Origin: Serratia liquefaciens
Lineage (GTDB): Bacteria; Pseudomonadota; Gammaproteobacteria; Enterobacterales; Enterobacteriaceae
NCBI RefSeq assembly: GCF_027594825.1
Contig: NZ_CP088930.1
Location: 2,603,019 to 2,667,018 of the forward strand
Direction: 5' to 3'
Length of the DNA stretch: 64,000 nt
Shown here piece after piece: positions 42,540 through 52,555 of this stretch (position 1 is the first letter of the stretch; the number at the start of each line of letters is the position of its first letter). A program made the translations under genes and the position numbers. The notes below the pieces were generated by a model, which saw nothing but the letters and a program-made list of their open reading frames with translations, was not told the DNA's origin and did not search any database.

Positions 42540-44480
42540 TCAGTAGTCGCGCGCCTTATCGATGTTTTCCTGCAGCTTGCGGGCCACGGCGACAATTTTT
42601 TCGCTGTCGGCAACCTGGGCACCGCCCACGCGCCACCAACTGAGATATTTGTGCACCATGGTTTTTGGCAGCACCTTGATGTCCAGCAGGGTCGACACGG
42701 TTTGCCGACGGGCATCGGCCAGCGCTTCGATCAGCTGCTGCTCGGTGGTCACGCTGTAGGTCTTGCAACCGTAGGCCGCAGCCAACATGGCAAAGTTGAC
42801 CGGCACCAAATTGCCGTCAAGTTTGCCGCCCTGCGGATTGCGGAAGCGGAATTCGGTGGTGTAGCTGTCCATGCCGTGTTCCATCTGCAGGTTGTTGATG
42901 CAACCGTTGGTCATGTTGTCGAGCAGCACCACGTTGATTTTGCAGCCTTCCTGAATTGAGGTGACCAGTTCGGAATGCAGCATCATAAAGGCGCCGTCGC
43001 CGACCATCGCATACACCTCGCGGTTCGGCTCGGCCAGCTTGACCCCCAGCGCGGCATTGACCTCGTAACCCATGCAGGAATAGCCGTATTCCACGTGATA
43101 ACCCTGTTCGCCGTGGTTGTGCCACACCCGTTGCAAATCGCCCGGCAGGCTGCCGGCGGCGGCGACGATCACGCTGTCCTGCGGCAGATGCTGGTTCAGT
43201 ACCCCCAGCACCCGGCTTTGGGTTAACAAGGAGTCGGTCTTTTCGATAAATTCGGCAAACACGCGATCGCGATCGAGGTGATCGTCAATTTCAGGAACAA
43301 ATCCTTCTCCGGTGTATTCCACCGCATAAACCCGGGCGGTTTCCTGCTGCTGTGCGCTGCGCGCGTCGACAATGGCATTGCCCCAGCCGGCGCGGTAATC
43401 CGCCTGTGCCAGCCGTTCGCTCAGTGCGGACAGCGCTTCGCGGGCATCGGCCAACACCTGCACGCCGTCGAGCTTGCCGGCGTCAAAAGCGCTGACGTTG
43501 ATATTGAGGAAATCGACGTCCGGATCCTGGAACAGCCATTTTGACGAGGTGGTAAAGTCGGTATAACGGGTGCCTACGCCAATCACCAGATCGGCCTGAC
43601 GTGCCAGCGTATTCGCCGCCAGACAGCCGGTTTCACCGATGCCCCCCAGGTTGAATTCATGGCTGCTCGGCACCGTGCCTTTGCCCGCCTGAGTTTCGGC
43701 AAACGGGATGTGGAAACGCTCGGCGAAGTCACGCAGCGCCTGGCCGGCCTGCGAGTATTTCACCCCGCCACCGCACACCAGCAGCGGGCGACGTTTAGCG
43801 GTCAGCAGCGCCAACGCATCCTCCAGCATGCCTGCGGTCGCCGGGCGGCGATCGAGCCGATGCACACGCTTTTGGAAGAAATAGTCCGGGTAGTCATAGG
43901 CTTCGCCCTGCACGTCCTGCGGCAGGCACAGCGTCACCGCGCCGGTTTCCGCCGGATCGGTCAGCACGCGCATCGCGTTGATGCAGGCGCTCATCAGTTG
44001 CTCCGGTCGCACTATGCGGTCCCAGTACTTGCTCACCGCACGGAAGGCGTCATTGGTGCTGATGCTGAGATCGTAAGACTGTTCAATCTGCTGCAGCACC
44101 GGGTCCGGCTGGCGTGAGGCGTAAACATCGCCCGGCAGCAACAATAAAGGAATGCGGTTGGCGGTGGCGGTCGCGGCGGCGGTGATCATATTGGCGGCGC
44201 CGGGCCCGACGGAAGAGGTGCAGGCATAGATCTGCTGGCGCAGCTTCTGTTTGGCGAAGCCGGTCGCTGCGTGGGCCATACCCTGCTCGTTACGCCCCTG
44301 ATGCACCACCAGCTCGCCGCTGTCCTGTTCCAGCGCCTGCCCCAGACCGAGGACGTTGCCGTGGCCGAAAATCGCAAAGATGCCTTTGACGAATTTGGTT
44401 TCCACGCCGTCGACCAACAGATACTGGTTGTCGAGGAACCTGACGAGTGCCTGTGCCATGGTTAACCGGATCTTGCCCAT
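42540..44480 (-). CDS. iolD: IolD, 3D-(3,5/4)-trihydroxycyclohexane-1,2-dione hydrolase
   Basis: 646 residues, thiamine-diphosphate enzyme family. The catalytic glutamate is in [16 protein letters not shown], and the ThDP/magnesium-binding [19 protein letters not shown] ends in LLDNMTNGC. It opens the ring of the diketone to 5-deoxy-glucuronate. First gene of iolDGHE, with a GGGTGAG ribosome site, and divergent from iolC over a 534-bp control region. Confidence 0.95.
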   Translation of the reverse strand: MGKIRLTMAQALVRFLDNQYLLVDGVETKFVKGIFAIFGHGNVLGLGQALEQDSGELVVHQGRNEQGMAHAATGFAKQKLRQQIYACTSSVGPGAANMITAAATATANRIPLLLLPGDVYASRQPDPVLQQIEQSYDLSISTNDAFRAVSKYWDRIVRPEQLMSACINAMRVLTDPAETGAVTLCLPQDVQGEAYDYPDYFFQKRVHRLDRRPATAGMLEDALALLTAKRRPLLVCGGGVKYSQAGQALRDFAERFHIPFAETQAGKGTVPSSHEFNLGGIGETGCLAANTLARQADLVIGVGTRYTDFTTSSKWLFQDPDVDFLNINVSAFDAGKLDGVQVLADAREALSALSERLAQADYRAGWGNAIVDARSAQQQETARVYAVEYTGEGFVPEIDDHLDRDRVFAEFIEKTDSLLTQSRVLGVLNQHLPQDSVIVAAAGSLPGDLQRVWHNHGEQGYHVEYGYSCMGYEVNAALGVKLAEPNREVYAMVGDGAFMMLHSELVTSIQEGCKINVVLLDNMTNGCINNLQMEHGMDSYTTEFRFRNPQGGKLDGNLVPVNFAMLAAAYGCKTYSVTTEQQLIEALADARRQTVSTLLDIKVLPKTMVHKYLSWWRVGGAQVADSEKIVAVARKLQENIDKARDY

Positions 44481-45014
44481 TTACTCACCCTTTTAGATTA
44501 GTCTCGCCCGCGCCGGCACCAGCTGCATGCCGAACCTGAGAAGCTGTGTGATACTCGCCGTCAGCAAGCGCTTTGCCCTGCTTAAGCCGACAACGTGAAA
44601 CGTGTTGGGATTATAAACAAATATATTTTTCATAAAATCACATTACAGAAGAAACATTTCATTTTGCGATAAAGATCGCATTATGATGAAAACCCCGTTT
44701 CATCCATGCCTTTAGAATTCACTGACTTAGCCACCCTTTCTCCCGTTGCGGCGACCGCCCCACACCGCCTGAACTCGCCGCAACCCTTGGCACCATCAGC
44801 CTGTGACATCAGGGCGACGCTTACCGACCTTCGGCATTTTCATCTCAGTGCGGGCGGGGTTTTCGATGCCCTTAACCGCCGTAACAACGGGGTTTTAAAT
44901 GCATCACATTTTTGGGGTGTAAATTTCATTCAATCTTGAAATTGAAATTTTTATTCCTCATACTCCAAAAATGCTTCGCAGTCGGGGTTTCGCTTAATAC
45001 AGAAGGAAACGGGT
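44481..45014. other. iolD-iolC divergent control region
   Basis: 534 bp with A+T-rich stretches. Near iolD (44651-44704) lie GAAACATTTCATTTTGCGAT and TTATGATGAAAA arranged as a loose inverted repeat around TGCGATaaagATCGCA. Near iolC there is a perfect 8-bp inverted repeat (44921-44950). These contain the ATTTCAT/ATGAAAT motif seen at other iol promoters. A 77-codon frame at 44706-44939 resembles nothing I know. Confidence 0.55.
44921..44950. promoter_or_regulatory. Putative IolR operator upstream of iolC
   Basis: AAATTTCA (44921-44928) and its exact complement TGAAATTT (44943-44950) lie 65 bp upstream of iolC. The motif is shared with other iol promoter regions in the window. Assignment to IolR is inference. 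Confidence 0.45.
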
Positions 45015-46943
45015 ATGGCTACACAAGAAAAACAGCTTGATGTCATTTGTCTCGGGCGTATCGCCGTCGATTTCTATGCACAGCAAATCGGCGCGCGCCT
45101 GGAAGATGCCAGCACATTCTCAAAATATCTCGGCGGCTCTTCCGGCAATGTGGCTTACGGCACGGCCATTCAGGGTCTGAAGTCCGGCATGCTGGCCCGC
45201 GTCGGCGACGAACATATGGGCCGTTTCCTGCGCGAAGAACTGCAACGCGTCGGTGCCGACACCCAAAGCCTGATTACCGACCCCCAGCGCCTGACCGGCC
45301 TGGTGATCCTCGGCATAAAAGATCAGGAAACCTTCCCGCTGATTTTCTACCGCGAAAACTGCGCCGATATGGCGTTGACGCCGGACGATATCGACGAGGC
45401 CTACATTGCATCGTCACGGGCATTGGCCATTACCGGTACCCACCTGTCGCATCCGAATACCCGTGCGGCGGTTTTGAAGGCGCTGGAATACGCACGCCGC
45501 CACGGTCTGCGCACCGCGCTGGACATCGACTACCGACCGGTGTTGTGGGGCCTGACGTCGCTGGGCGACGGGGAAACCCGTTTCGTCGAGTCAGAAAAAG
45601 TGACCCGCGAACTGCAAGAGGTGCTGCATCACTTTGATCTGATCGTCGGCACCGAAGAAGAGTTTCATATTGCCGGCGGCAGCACCGATACCCTGACCGC
45701 GTTGAAAAACGTGCGCAAGGCGACCCAGGCTACGCTGGTTTGCAAACGCGGCGCCCAGGGCTGCTCGGTATTTGAAACGGAGATCCCGGCAAGCTGGCAG
45801 CAGGTCAAACTGCACTCCGGCGTAAGGGTCGAGGTACTGAACGTACTGGGTGCCGGCGATGCCTTTATGTCCGGCCTGCTGCGCGGTTACCTGAACGATG
45901 AAGGTTGGGATCAAGCCTGTCGCTATGCCAATGCCTGTGGCGCACTGGTGGTTTCGCGTCACGGTTGTGCGCCGGCGATGCCGACCAAACAGGAACTGGA
46001 TGACTACCTGCAGCGCGAGCAGGAAGTAAAACGCCCGGATCGCGATGCGCGGCTTAACCATCTGCACCGGGTCACTACCCGCAAACAGCAGTGGCCGGAG
46101 CTGTGCGTGTTCGCTTTCGACCACCGCAAACAGTTGGCGGACATGGCACGAGAAGCCAATGTCAGCGAGGAACGCATTCCCAAACTGAAAACCCTGCTGC
46201 TGACCGCGGCGCAACAAGCCGCCGAGGTTGCCGGGTTGCAAGGCAACAGCGGCATTCTGGCCGATACCACCTATGGGCAGGCGGCGCTGAACAGCATCAC
46301 CGGGCAGGGCTGGTGGATTGGCCGGCCGATCGAGCTGCCCAGCTCACGCCCGCTACGACTGGAGCACGGCAATATTGGCTCGCAGCTGATCGACTGGCCG
46401 CAGGAGCACGTGGTGAAGTGCCTGGTGTTTTACCACCCGCATGACGCCGCCGAACTGCGCCGTGAGCAGGATGAACTGATTGGCGACGTGTATCGCGGCT
46501 GCTGCAAGTCCGGCCACGAACTGTTGCTGGAGGTGATCCTGCCGGAAAGCAATGCCGACAAGGCCGAAAGCTACTATCTGGAGATGTTGCAGCACTTTTA
46601 CAAGCTGGGCATCAAACCGGACTGGTGGAAGCTGCCGCCGCTGAGCGCAGAAAATTGGCAGCGAGTGGGGGCTTTGATAGAGGCGAACGATCCATTCTGC
46701 CGCGGCGTATTGATACTGGGGCTGGACTCACCGGAAGAAACGCTGAAGGCCGGTTTTGCCGCGGCGGCGGACGCCCGCTGGGTGAAAGGTTTCGCCGTCG
46801 GCCGCACCATCTTCGGCCAGCCTTCACGCCGCTGGTTGCAGGGCGAGCTGGATGACGCCGGGTTAATCGAACAGGTGAAACAAAAATACCTGACGCTGAT
46901 TGGCTTCTGGCGCCAATACCGCCCAACCTCTCACTCGTCTTAA
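45015..46943 (+). CDS. iolC: IolC, bifunctional 5-dehydro-2-deoxygluconokinase with C-terminal DUF2090 aldolase-like domain
   Basis: 642 residues, nearly twice a plain PfkB kinase. Residues about 8-330 are a ribokinase/PfkB kinase with GGSSGNVAYGTA and the catalytic Asp282 in VLGAGDAFMSGLLRGYL. Residues about 345-640 are a DUF2090 domain (ELCVFAFDHRKQLADMA to FAVGRTIFGQPSRRWLQG), related to class I aldolases. The kinase makes 2-deoxy-5-keto-gluconate-6-phosphate; the second domain may cleave it (IolJ step), since no separate iolJ is seen here. The same fusion is known from other proteobacterial iol loci. It is divergent from iolD and followed by a strong terminator. Confidence 0.93.
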   Translation: MATQEKQLDVICLGRIAVDFYAQQIGARLEDASTFSKYLGGSSGNVAYGTAIQGLKSGMLARVGDEHMGRFLREELQRVGADTQSLITDPQRLTGLVILGIKDQETFPLIFYRENCADMALTPDDIDEAYIASSRALAITGTHLSHPNTRAAVLKALEYARRHGLRTALDIDYRPVLWGLTSLGDGETRFVESEKVTRELQEVLHHFDLIVGTEEEFHIAGGSTDTLTALKNVRKATQATLVCKRGAQGCSVFETEIPASWQQVKLHSGVRVEVLNVLGAGDAFMSGLLRGYLNDEGWDQACRYANACGALVVSRHGCAPAMPTKQELDDYLQREQEVKRPDRDARLNHLHRVTTRKQQWPELCVFAFDHRKQLADMAREANVSEERIPKLKTLLLTAAQQAAEVAGLQGNSGILADTTYGQAALNSITGQGWWIGRPIELPSSRPLRLEHGNIGSQLIDWPQEHVVKCLVFYHPHDAAELRREQDELIGDVYRGCCKSGHELLLEVILPESNADKAESYYLEMLQHFYKLGIKPDWWKLPPLSAENWQRVGALIEANDPFCRGVLILGLDSPEETLKAGFAAAADARWVKGFAVGRTIFGQPSRRWLQGELDDAGLIEQVKQKYLTLIGFWRQYRPTSHSS

Positions 46944-46955
46944 TCGAAAAAACCT

Positions 46956-46995
46956 CCCCTTAAACGGATTTTCGCCGCTTTAAGGGGATTTTTTT
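46956..46995 (+). terminator. Terminator after iolC
   Basis: CCCCTTAAA (46956-46964) pairs with TTTAAGGGG (46979-46987) followed by ATTTTTTT. Confidence 0.85.
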
Positions 46996-47140
46996 GCCTG
47001 TTTTCTGTGAAGTAACGCAACTTGCAATCGAATAAATCGCTTTTTGGTGAAATGAAACTTCCGCTCCATCTGTTAGAATGAGCTGTCAATAATTCAGGCG
47101 TCAGGCCAATACGCCTTAGCCCACACTGCGAGCCGAATGG

Positions 47141-47977
47141 ATGAACAACCCAACTCAACTTTCGCTGTTACAGGACGAGATCCGCCACCGCTATGAAACG
47201 CTGAGCAAGCGTTTGAAGCAGGTGGCGCGTTACATTTTGGATAACAGTAACAGCATCGCTTTCGATACCGTCGCCTCCATCGCCGCACAGGCCAGCGTCC
47301 CACCGTCTACCCTGATCCGCTTCGCCAACGCGTTTGGCTTCAGCGGTTTCAACGAAATGAAACAGGTTTTTCGTCAGCACCTGATGGAAGAAACGGTCAA
47401 CTATACCGAACGCGCTCGCCTGTTTCGCCAGACCTCTACCGACGATAACGTTGCGCCGGAAAAGCCGGCGGAAATTCTTAACGTTTTCACCATGGTCAAT
47501 GCTCAGGCCCTGCAACAGCTGGCGATGCAAACCAGTCCCGAGCAGTTGGATCGCGCGGTTGAGCTGCTGAACAACGCCGAGAATATCTACGTGATCGGCC
47601 TGCGTCGTTCATTCAGCGTCGCCTCTTACCTCACCTATGCCCTGCGTCACCTGGAGCGCCGAGCCTTTCTGATCGACGGTTTGGGCGGCATGTTTACCGA
47701 GCAGCTAAGCATGGTGAAGCCCAATGACGTCGTGATCGCCATCAGCTATTCGCCGTATGCGCAGGAAGCGTTGGAACTGGTGGAGTTAGGCGCTAAACGT
47801 GGCGCACAACAGATCGCCATTACCGACAGCCAGGTCAGCCCGCTGGCCGCCTTCAGCGACGTGTGTTTTGTGGTACGCGAAGCGCAGGTGGACGGTTTCC
47901 GCTCCCAGGTCGCCTCTATGTGTCTGGCGCAAACCCTGGCGGTCTCGCTGGCGCTGAATAACGCCAAAGAAGAGTAA
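47141..47977 (+). CDS. iolR: IolR, RpiR/MurR-family transcriptional regulator
   Basis: 278 residues. The N-terminal RpiR-type helix-turn-helix includes FDTVASIAAQASVPPSTLIRFANAF (residues about 45-70, quoted in part); the C-terminal SIS domain has NIYVIGLRRSFSVASYL and VVIAISYSPYAQEALEL, binding a phosphorylated sugar. In related bacteria an RpiR-family IolR represses the inositol genes until an intermediate accumulates. It lies between iolC and iolB, and a GGTGAAATGAAAC sequence lies upstream at 47046-47058. Confidence 0.9.
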   Translation: MNNPTQLSLLQDEIRHRYETLSKRLKQVARYILDNSNSIAFDTVASIAAQASVPPSTLIRFANAFGFSGFNEMKQVFRQHLMEETVNYTERARLFRQTSTDDNVAPEKPAEILNVFTMVNAQALQQLAMQTSPEQLDRAVELLNNAENIYVIGLRRSFSVASYLTYALRHLERRAFLIDGLGGMFTEQLSMVKPNDVVIAISYSPYAQEALELVELGAKRGAQQIAITDSQVSPLAAFSDVCFVVREAQVDGFRSQVASMCLAQTLAVSLALNNAKEE

Positions 47978-47994
47978 TACGGGCAGGATCAACA

Positions 47995-48014
47995 AGGCCC
48001 GGCTAGCCGGGCCT
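47995..48014. terminator. Bidirectional hairpin between iolR and iolB
   Basis: AGGCCCGGCTAGCCGGGCCT is a perfect 20-bp palindrome between two converging genes. T-runs are short on both sides. Confidence 0.65.
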
Positions 48015-48022
48015 GATGCGAA

Positions 48023-48844
48023 TTATTTCGCCGCCGGGTAACCGTCGCTATTAATCCAGGCGTGGTCTTTTTCCCAGGTGAATTTCCACAGGCGCACCGG
48101 CCCGGCCATCACGTTGAGATAGTAGTTGTCGTAACCGGCCAGCGTTGCCACCGGGTGGTAACCACGTGGCACCTTGACCACGTCACGGTTATACACCGCC
48201 ATGCACTCGTCCAGCGACCTGTCATCGGTATAGACCCGTTGCATGCAAAATCCCTGTTCCGGCTGGATCCGGTGATAGTAAGTCTCTTCCAGATAGGTTT
48301 CATCCGGCGAGTCTTCTTGATCGTGCTTGTGGCTAGGGTACGAGCTGGTATTGCCCTCATCCGTGTACACTTCCACCACCAACAGGCTGTCGGCCGGCGC
48401 GCTGTCCGGCAAGATATTGTGCACCAGACGCTGGTTGCGCCCTTTGCCGCGCCGCTCTACGCCCACGTCCGCCGGGGTGATCAGCCGCGATGGCAGGTGC
48501 CCGTGGCTGGGCGCGCTGCAAACCGCCAACTCCAACGCACTTTCCGCGCGCACTTCAATTCGATCGTGATGCGGCACATATACCGCGTAAGGCGGGGTGC
48601 GCTCAAACGGGCTCATCCGTTTACCGATGCTCGGGTATTCCGCTCGCAGGGTAGCGACAGAAGCGATACCGGCGACCAGCACCAGGCACAGCTCTTTGTC
48701 GCCACTTTCCAACTGCAGCGACTGACCGGCTTCGAGACGATAGACGTCAAACCCGACAAAGCGCCAGTCGGCATTCTCCGGGGTGACGTGCTGGATGCGC
48801 CCCTCGGCATTTGGCTGCTGACATTTGGCGAGCAATGAGGACAT
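48023..48844 (-). CDS. iolB: IolB, 5-deoxy-glucuronate isomerase
   Basis: 273 residues, cupin fold. Family motifs are HKHDQEDSPDETYLEETYYHR with metal-binding His and Glu, and VKVPRGYHPVATLAGYDNYYLNVMAGP. (The first is quoted to its key part: HKH, then EETYYHR.) It isomerises 5-deoxy-glucuronate to 5-keto-2-deoxygluconate, the substrate of IolC. The frame is open to 48898, but the ATG at 48844 (MSSLLAKC) has a GGGAGA site. It lies downstream of mmsA on the same strand, with a repeat element between. Confidence 0.94.
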   Translation of the reverse strand: MSSLLAKCQQPNAEGRIQHVTPENADWRFVGFDVYRLEAGQSLQLESGDKELCLVLVAGIASVATLRAEYPSIGKRMSPFERTPPYAVYVPHHDRIEVRAESALELAVCSAPSHGHLPSRLITPADVGVERRGKGRNQRLVHNILPDSAPADSLLVVEVYTDEGNTSSYPSHKHDQEDSPDETYLEETYYHRIQPEQGFCMQRVYTDDRSLDECMAVYNRDVVKVPRGYHPVATLAGYDNYYLNVMAGPVRLWKFTWEKDHAWINSDGYPAAK

Positions 48845-48899
48845 GGTGATTCTCCCAATTAAGTATGAATGGACCCCAAATAATTGGCGTTGCATCATC

Positions 48900-48956
48900 G
48901 TAGGGGCGCTGCATGCTGCGCCCGCGATAATCGGGGCGAATTTATTCGCCCCCTAC
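48900..48956. repeat. GC-rich double-hairpin intergenic repeat, copy 2
   Basis: A compact element that starts GTAGGGGCG and ends CGCCCCCTAC, so its ends are inverted repeats. Inside are two hairpins: GGGCGC (48904-48909) with GCGCCC (48918-48923), and GGGGCGAA (48933-48940) with its complement at 48945-48952. It lies between mmsA and iolB and resembles the copy at 23645-23712. Confidence 0.75.
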
Positions 48957-49021
48957 AGGATGACTGGGCCGAATGCACGCAGCCAACACAGATGCAGCTT
49001 TCAGTATGAAAGGTATATACC

Positions 49022-50527
49022 CTAACCCAGCGTCGGCATACTGTATTCAGACACCGTTTGCTGCCCGGTTGGCCAGCGGGCGGTGGCGGTTTTCATCCGC
49101 GTGTAGAAACGCACGCCGTCGGTGCCGTGAACGTTTAATGCACCGAACACCGAGCGCTTCCAGCCACCGAAGCTGTGGAACGCCATCGGGACAGGCACCG
49201 GGACGTTGACCCCCACCATGCCGGCCTGCACTTCCTGCACGAACTGGCGCGCATAGTGGCCGTTGCTGGTAAAGATAGCGCTGCCGTTACCAAATTCATG
49301 GCCATTCACCGTATCGATGGCGGTCTGGTAGTCCGGCACGCGGACAATGCCCAGCACCGGCCCAAAGATCTCTTCGCGATAGATACGCATGTCCGGCGTA
49401 ACGTGGTCAAACAGGGTACCGCCAACGTAATAGCCGTCCGGGTAACCCGCCACCTGATAGTTACGGCCATCGGCCACCAGGGTGGCGCCTTCCTCCACGC
49501 CCAGATCGATATAACCCAATACTTTCTTCTGGTGCGCCGAGGATACCAGCGGCCCCATTTCGTTTTCTTCGCCACCCTGTTTAAGCCCTGGGCCAACGCG
49601 CAGCTGAGCGATCAGCGGCTTCAGTCTGGCAATCAGTTTATCGGCCGTGTCGTCGCCGACCACCACCGCCACCGGCAACGCCATGCAGCGCTCGCCGGCC
49701 GAGCCGAATGCGCCGCCCATCAGGGCATTGACCGTCGCGTCCAGATCGGCGTCCGGCATGATGATGGCCTGGTTTTTCGCCGCGCCGAAGGCCTGCACCC
49801 GCTTACCGTGGGCGCTGGCGGTAGTATAGATATGTTCCGCCACCGCAGAGGAGCCTACAAAGCTCACCGCCTGAATGTGGGGATCGGTGCACAGCTGCGC
49901 GGCTTCTTCGTTTGCGCAATGCACCACGTTGAATACGCCGTCCGGCAGCCCGGCTTCTTTCAGCAGTTCGGCCATGCGAACCGAGGCCGAAGGCACCAGC
50001 GCCGGGGGTTTGAGCACAAAGGTATTGCCGCAGGCCAGCGCGATAGGGAACATCCACATCGGCACCATCGCCGGGAAGTTGAAGGGAGTAATACCGGCCA
50101 CCACGCCTAACGGCTGCATCAGCGAGAAGCTGTCAACGCCGCTGCCGACGTCCGCCGAATACTCGCCCTTGATCAAATGCGGAATGCCGCAGGCAAATTC
50201 CACCACTTCGATACCGCGGGTCAGTTCGCCCAGCGCATCGGAATAAACCTTGCCGTGCTCGCTGACAATCAGCGCAGCCAGCTCGTCGCGATGCTGTTCC
50301 AGCAGCGCCTTAAAATTGAACATGATGCGCGCACGGCGCAGCGGTGTGGTGCGCGACCAGTCGGCAAATGCCTGGTGGGCCACGTCAATGGCCTGCTTCA
50401 CCTCGGCGGCAGTGCTCTGCGTCACGCGGCGTTCAACCTGCCCGGAAGCCGGATTATGCACGTCGACGGTTTGATTGCTGCTGCTCAGGCACACCTGCCC
50501 GCCAATAAAGTTACCCACGGTTTTCAT
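49022..50527 (-). CDS. iolA: MmsA/IolA, methylmalonate-semialdehyde dehydrogenase (CoA-acylating)
   Basis: 501 residues, aldehyde dehydrogenase superfamily. The catalytic Cys281 is in GSAGERCMALPVAVVVG and the conserved ITPFNFPAMVPMWM lies at about 146-159. It turns malonate semialdehyde, the end product of inositol breakdown, into acetyl-CoA and CO2. A GAGGGTGAG ribosome site precedes the ATG. It heads the leftward mmsA-iolB unit and is divergent from iolT. Confidence 0.94.
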   Translation of the reverse strand: MKTVGNFIGGQVCLSSSNQTVDVHNPASGQVERRVTQSTAAEVKQAIDVAHQAFADWSRTTPLRRARIMFNFKALLEQHRDELAALIVSEHGKVYSDALGELTRGIEVVEFACGIPHLIKGEYSADVGSGVDSFSLMQPLGVVAGITPFNFPAMVPMWMFPIALACGNTFVLKPPALVPSASVRMAELLKEAGLPDGVFNVVHCANEEAAQLCTDPHIQAVSFVGSSAVAEHIYTTASAHGKRVQAFGAAKNQAIIMPDADLDATVNALMGGAFGSAGERCMALPVAVVVGDDTADKLIARLKPLIAQLRVGPGLKQGGEENEMGPLVSSAHQKKVLGYIDLGVEEGATLVADGRNYQVAGYPDGYYVGGTLFDHVTPDMRIYREEIFGPVLGIVRVPDYQTAIDTVNGHEFGNGSAIFTSNGHYARQFVQEVQAGMVGVNVPVPVPMAFHSFGGWKRSVFGALNVHGTDGVRFYTRMKTATARWPTGQQTVSEYSMPTLG

Positions 50528-51081
50528 GTCTCACCCTCTTTTAAGTCCGCTGTCGCCTGACCGCCTGCGGCCGTAGCGTTTTCATCACACCGCTTGCCGG
50601 AGACTGCCCGCAAGCAGGCTAAATCCTGACCGGATGAAGCAAACTCTATTTCATTGAAAAAAAAGTTTCAAATAAATTATTTTAGAAAATTTGTTTTTAG
50701 TGCGGAAGGTCGCAGTTTTGCCACGTCACTGTACAAGGCCATTACATGCGGGAAAAAAAGCGGTCCCGGTGTTCACACGCCAACGACAGGGAATTAGCCC
50801 TGACTTTTATACAGAAATAGGCAGCCCGTGGGGAAATGCGACCCGGCCAGACGTTAAAGGATCGCGCGGTAACGCCTGTGGGGCATTTGCGGTTTTTTTT
50901 GAACTGGATCTAAAAATCAATATTTCATTATTCACTAATTATGAAATAAATGTTCTTGTTTACCGAAGCATTAACTCGACTATCACCGCCTTAATGACAG
51001 GCAGGGTCCAACCCCTTCCGCCTCCTCTTCCCTACAACCAACAGCGCGGGTGGAAGCCAGGAAAAAAAATCGGAGCAACAC
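50528..51081. other. mmsA-iolT divergent control region
   Basis: 554 bp with two A+T-rich parts. Near mmsA (50648-50672) ATTTCATTGAAA is followed by AAGTTTCAAAT. Near iolT there is a strong inverted repeat (50922-50947). A frame of 135 codons at 50691-51098 overlaps the iolT start in another frame and is not supported as a gene. Confidence 0.55.
50922..50947. promoter_or_regulatory. Putative IolR operator upstream of iolT
   Basis: ATTTCATTATT (50922-50932) and AATTATGAAAT (50937-50947) form an inverted repeat matching at 10 of 11 positions around a 4-bp centre. The ATTTCAT half recurs at the other iol promoters. Confidence 0.5.
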
Positions 51082-52509
51082 ATGTCATCTCAGCGTAAGC
51101 ATAATACCGGGTACATACTGCGAATATGCGGCATTGCGGCACTTGGCGGCATTCTGTTCGGCTACGACACCGCCGTGATTTCCGGCGCGATCGAATCCCT
51201 GAAAACCTATTTTAATCTCAGCCCCGCCGAAACCGGCTGGGCCGTTTCCAACGTGGTGATCGGCTGCGTGGTCGGTGCCTTTGCCGCCGGGCCGCTAGCC
51301 GGGCGATATGGCCGTAAGAAGGCCCTGATGCTGGCGGCAGTGCTGTTCACCATTTCGGCGGTGGGTTCTTCACTGGCGCCGACCTTCACCTGGTTTGTGA
51401 TTTACCGCATTATCGGCGGTTTGGCGGTGGGTATCGCCGCGACCGTTTCGCCGATGTACATGTCGGAAGTCTCCCCCAAAGACATGCGCGGCCGTGCGCT
51501 CAGCATGCAGCAATTCGCCATCGTGTTCGGCCAAATCGTGATCTTCTACGTTAACTTCAAAATCGCCAGCATCGCCAGTGAAGCCTGGCTGGTGGAGATG
51601 GGCTGGCGCTGGATGTTCGCCTCCGGTGTGCTGCCCTGCATCCTGTTTTGCATTTTGGTCTTTATCATTCCAGAGTCACCGCGCTGGAGCGTGATGGTCG
51701 GCCGGGACGAGCAGGCGCTGGCGATGCTGACCAAAGTGTCCAATGCCGAACACGCGAAAAAAGTGCTGCAGGAAATCAAAGACTCGATACGGCAGGATCA
51801 GCAAGCCAGCCAGAAAAAACTCAGCTATGCCGATAAACGGGTCCGCTTCATTCTGTTCGTTGGCTGCATGATCGCCATGCTGCAGCAGGTCACCGGGGTT
51901 AACGTGATGATGTATTACGCGCCGGTGGTGCTGAAAACCGTCACCGTAAACGCGCAGGAGGCTCTGTTCCAAACCATCTGGATCGGCGTGATGCAGCTGG
52001 TCGGCTCCGTCATCGGCGCCATATTGATGGATCGCATGGGCCGCATCCCGCTGATGCGTTGGGGTACGCTGGGCGTCGTCGCCGGCCTGCTGATCACCTC
52101 CTATGCGCTCTATACCGAGGCCACCGGCTACTTCGCGCTGTTTGGCATGCTGTTCTTTATGGTGTTCTATGCGCTCTCCTGGGGCGTGGGCGCCTGGGTT
52201 CTGGTGTCAGAAATCTTCCCCAATCGCATGCGCGCCCAGGGCATGAGCATCGCCGTCGGCTGCATGTGGCTGGCCAACTTTGTCGTGTCCCAGACCTTCC
52301 CGATGATCAACGATAACCCTTACCTGTTCTCCAGCTTCCACGGAGCCTTCCCGATGTGGGTGTTCGCCGTCTGCTGCCTGTTCAGTTACTGGTTTATCGG
52401 CCGCTATATTCCTGAAACACGAGGAGTATCGCTGGAAAAAATGGAGGACGTGGTCATGGCAAAACGCTATCGCCAACCCCAACCCGAAATACAACGCACG
52501 CCGCTGTAA
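51082..52509 (+). CDS. iolT: IolT-like MFS sugar porter (probable myo-inositol transporter)
   Basis: 475 residues with 12 predicted membrane segments. Sugar-porter signatures are GRYGRKKALM after helix 2, PESPRWSVMVGR after helix 6, and PETRGVSLEKMED near the end. Proton-coupled import of myo-inositol is inferred from its place within the iol locus; other polyols or hexoses cannot be excluded by sequence. A GGAG site precedes the ATG. It is divergent from mmsA and followed 46 bp later by iolI. Confidence 0.88.
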   Translation: MSSQRKHNTGYILRICGIAALGGILFGYDTAVISGAIESLKTYFNLSPAETGWAVSNVVIGCVVGAFAAGPLAGRYGRKKALMLAAVLFTISAVGSSLAPTFTWFVIYRIIGGLAVGIAATVSPMYMSEVSPKDMRGRALSMQQFAIVFGQIVIFYVNFKIASIASEAWLVEMGWRWMFASGVLPCILFCILVFIIPESPRWSVMVGRDEQALAMLTKVSNAEHAKKVLQEIKDSIRQDQQASQKKLSYADKRVRFILFVGCMIAMLQQVTGVNVMMYYAPVVLKTVTVNAQEALFQTIWIGVMQLVGSVIGAILMDRMGRIPLMRWGTLGVVAGLLITSYALYTEATGYFALFGMLFFMVFYALSWGVGAWVLVSEIFPNRMRAQGMSIAVGCMWLANFVVSQTFPMINDNPYLFSSFHGAFPMWVFAVCCLFSYWFIGRYIPETRGVSLEKMEDVVMAKRYRQPQPEIQRTPL

Positions 52510-52555
52510 GTCGGCAAATATCAGGCTTTATCAACTCATTCAGGAGTAATGCATC

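Noticed and set aside
44706..44939. 77-codon frame between iolD and iolC
   Set aside because: Lies in the divergent promoter region and resembles no known protein.
50691..51098. 135-codon frame upstream of iolT
   Set aside because: It covers the putative operator and overlaps iolT in another frame; composition and sequence are not protein-like.
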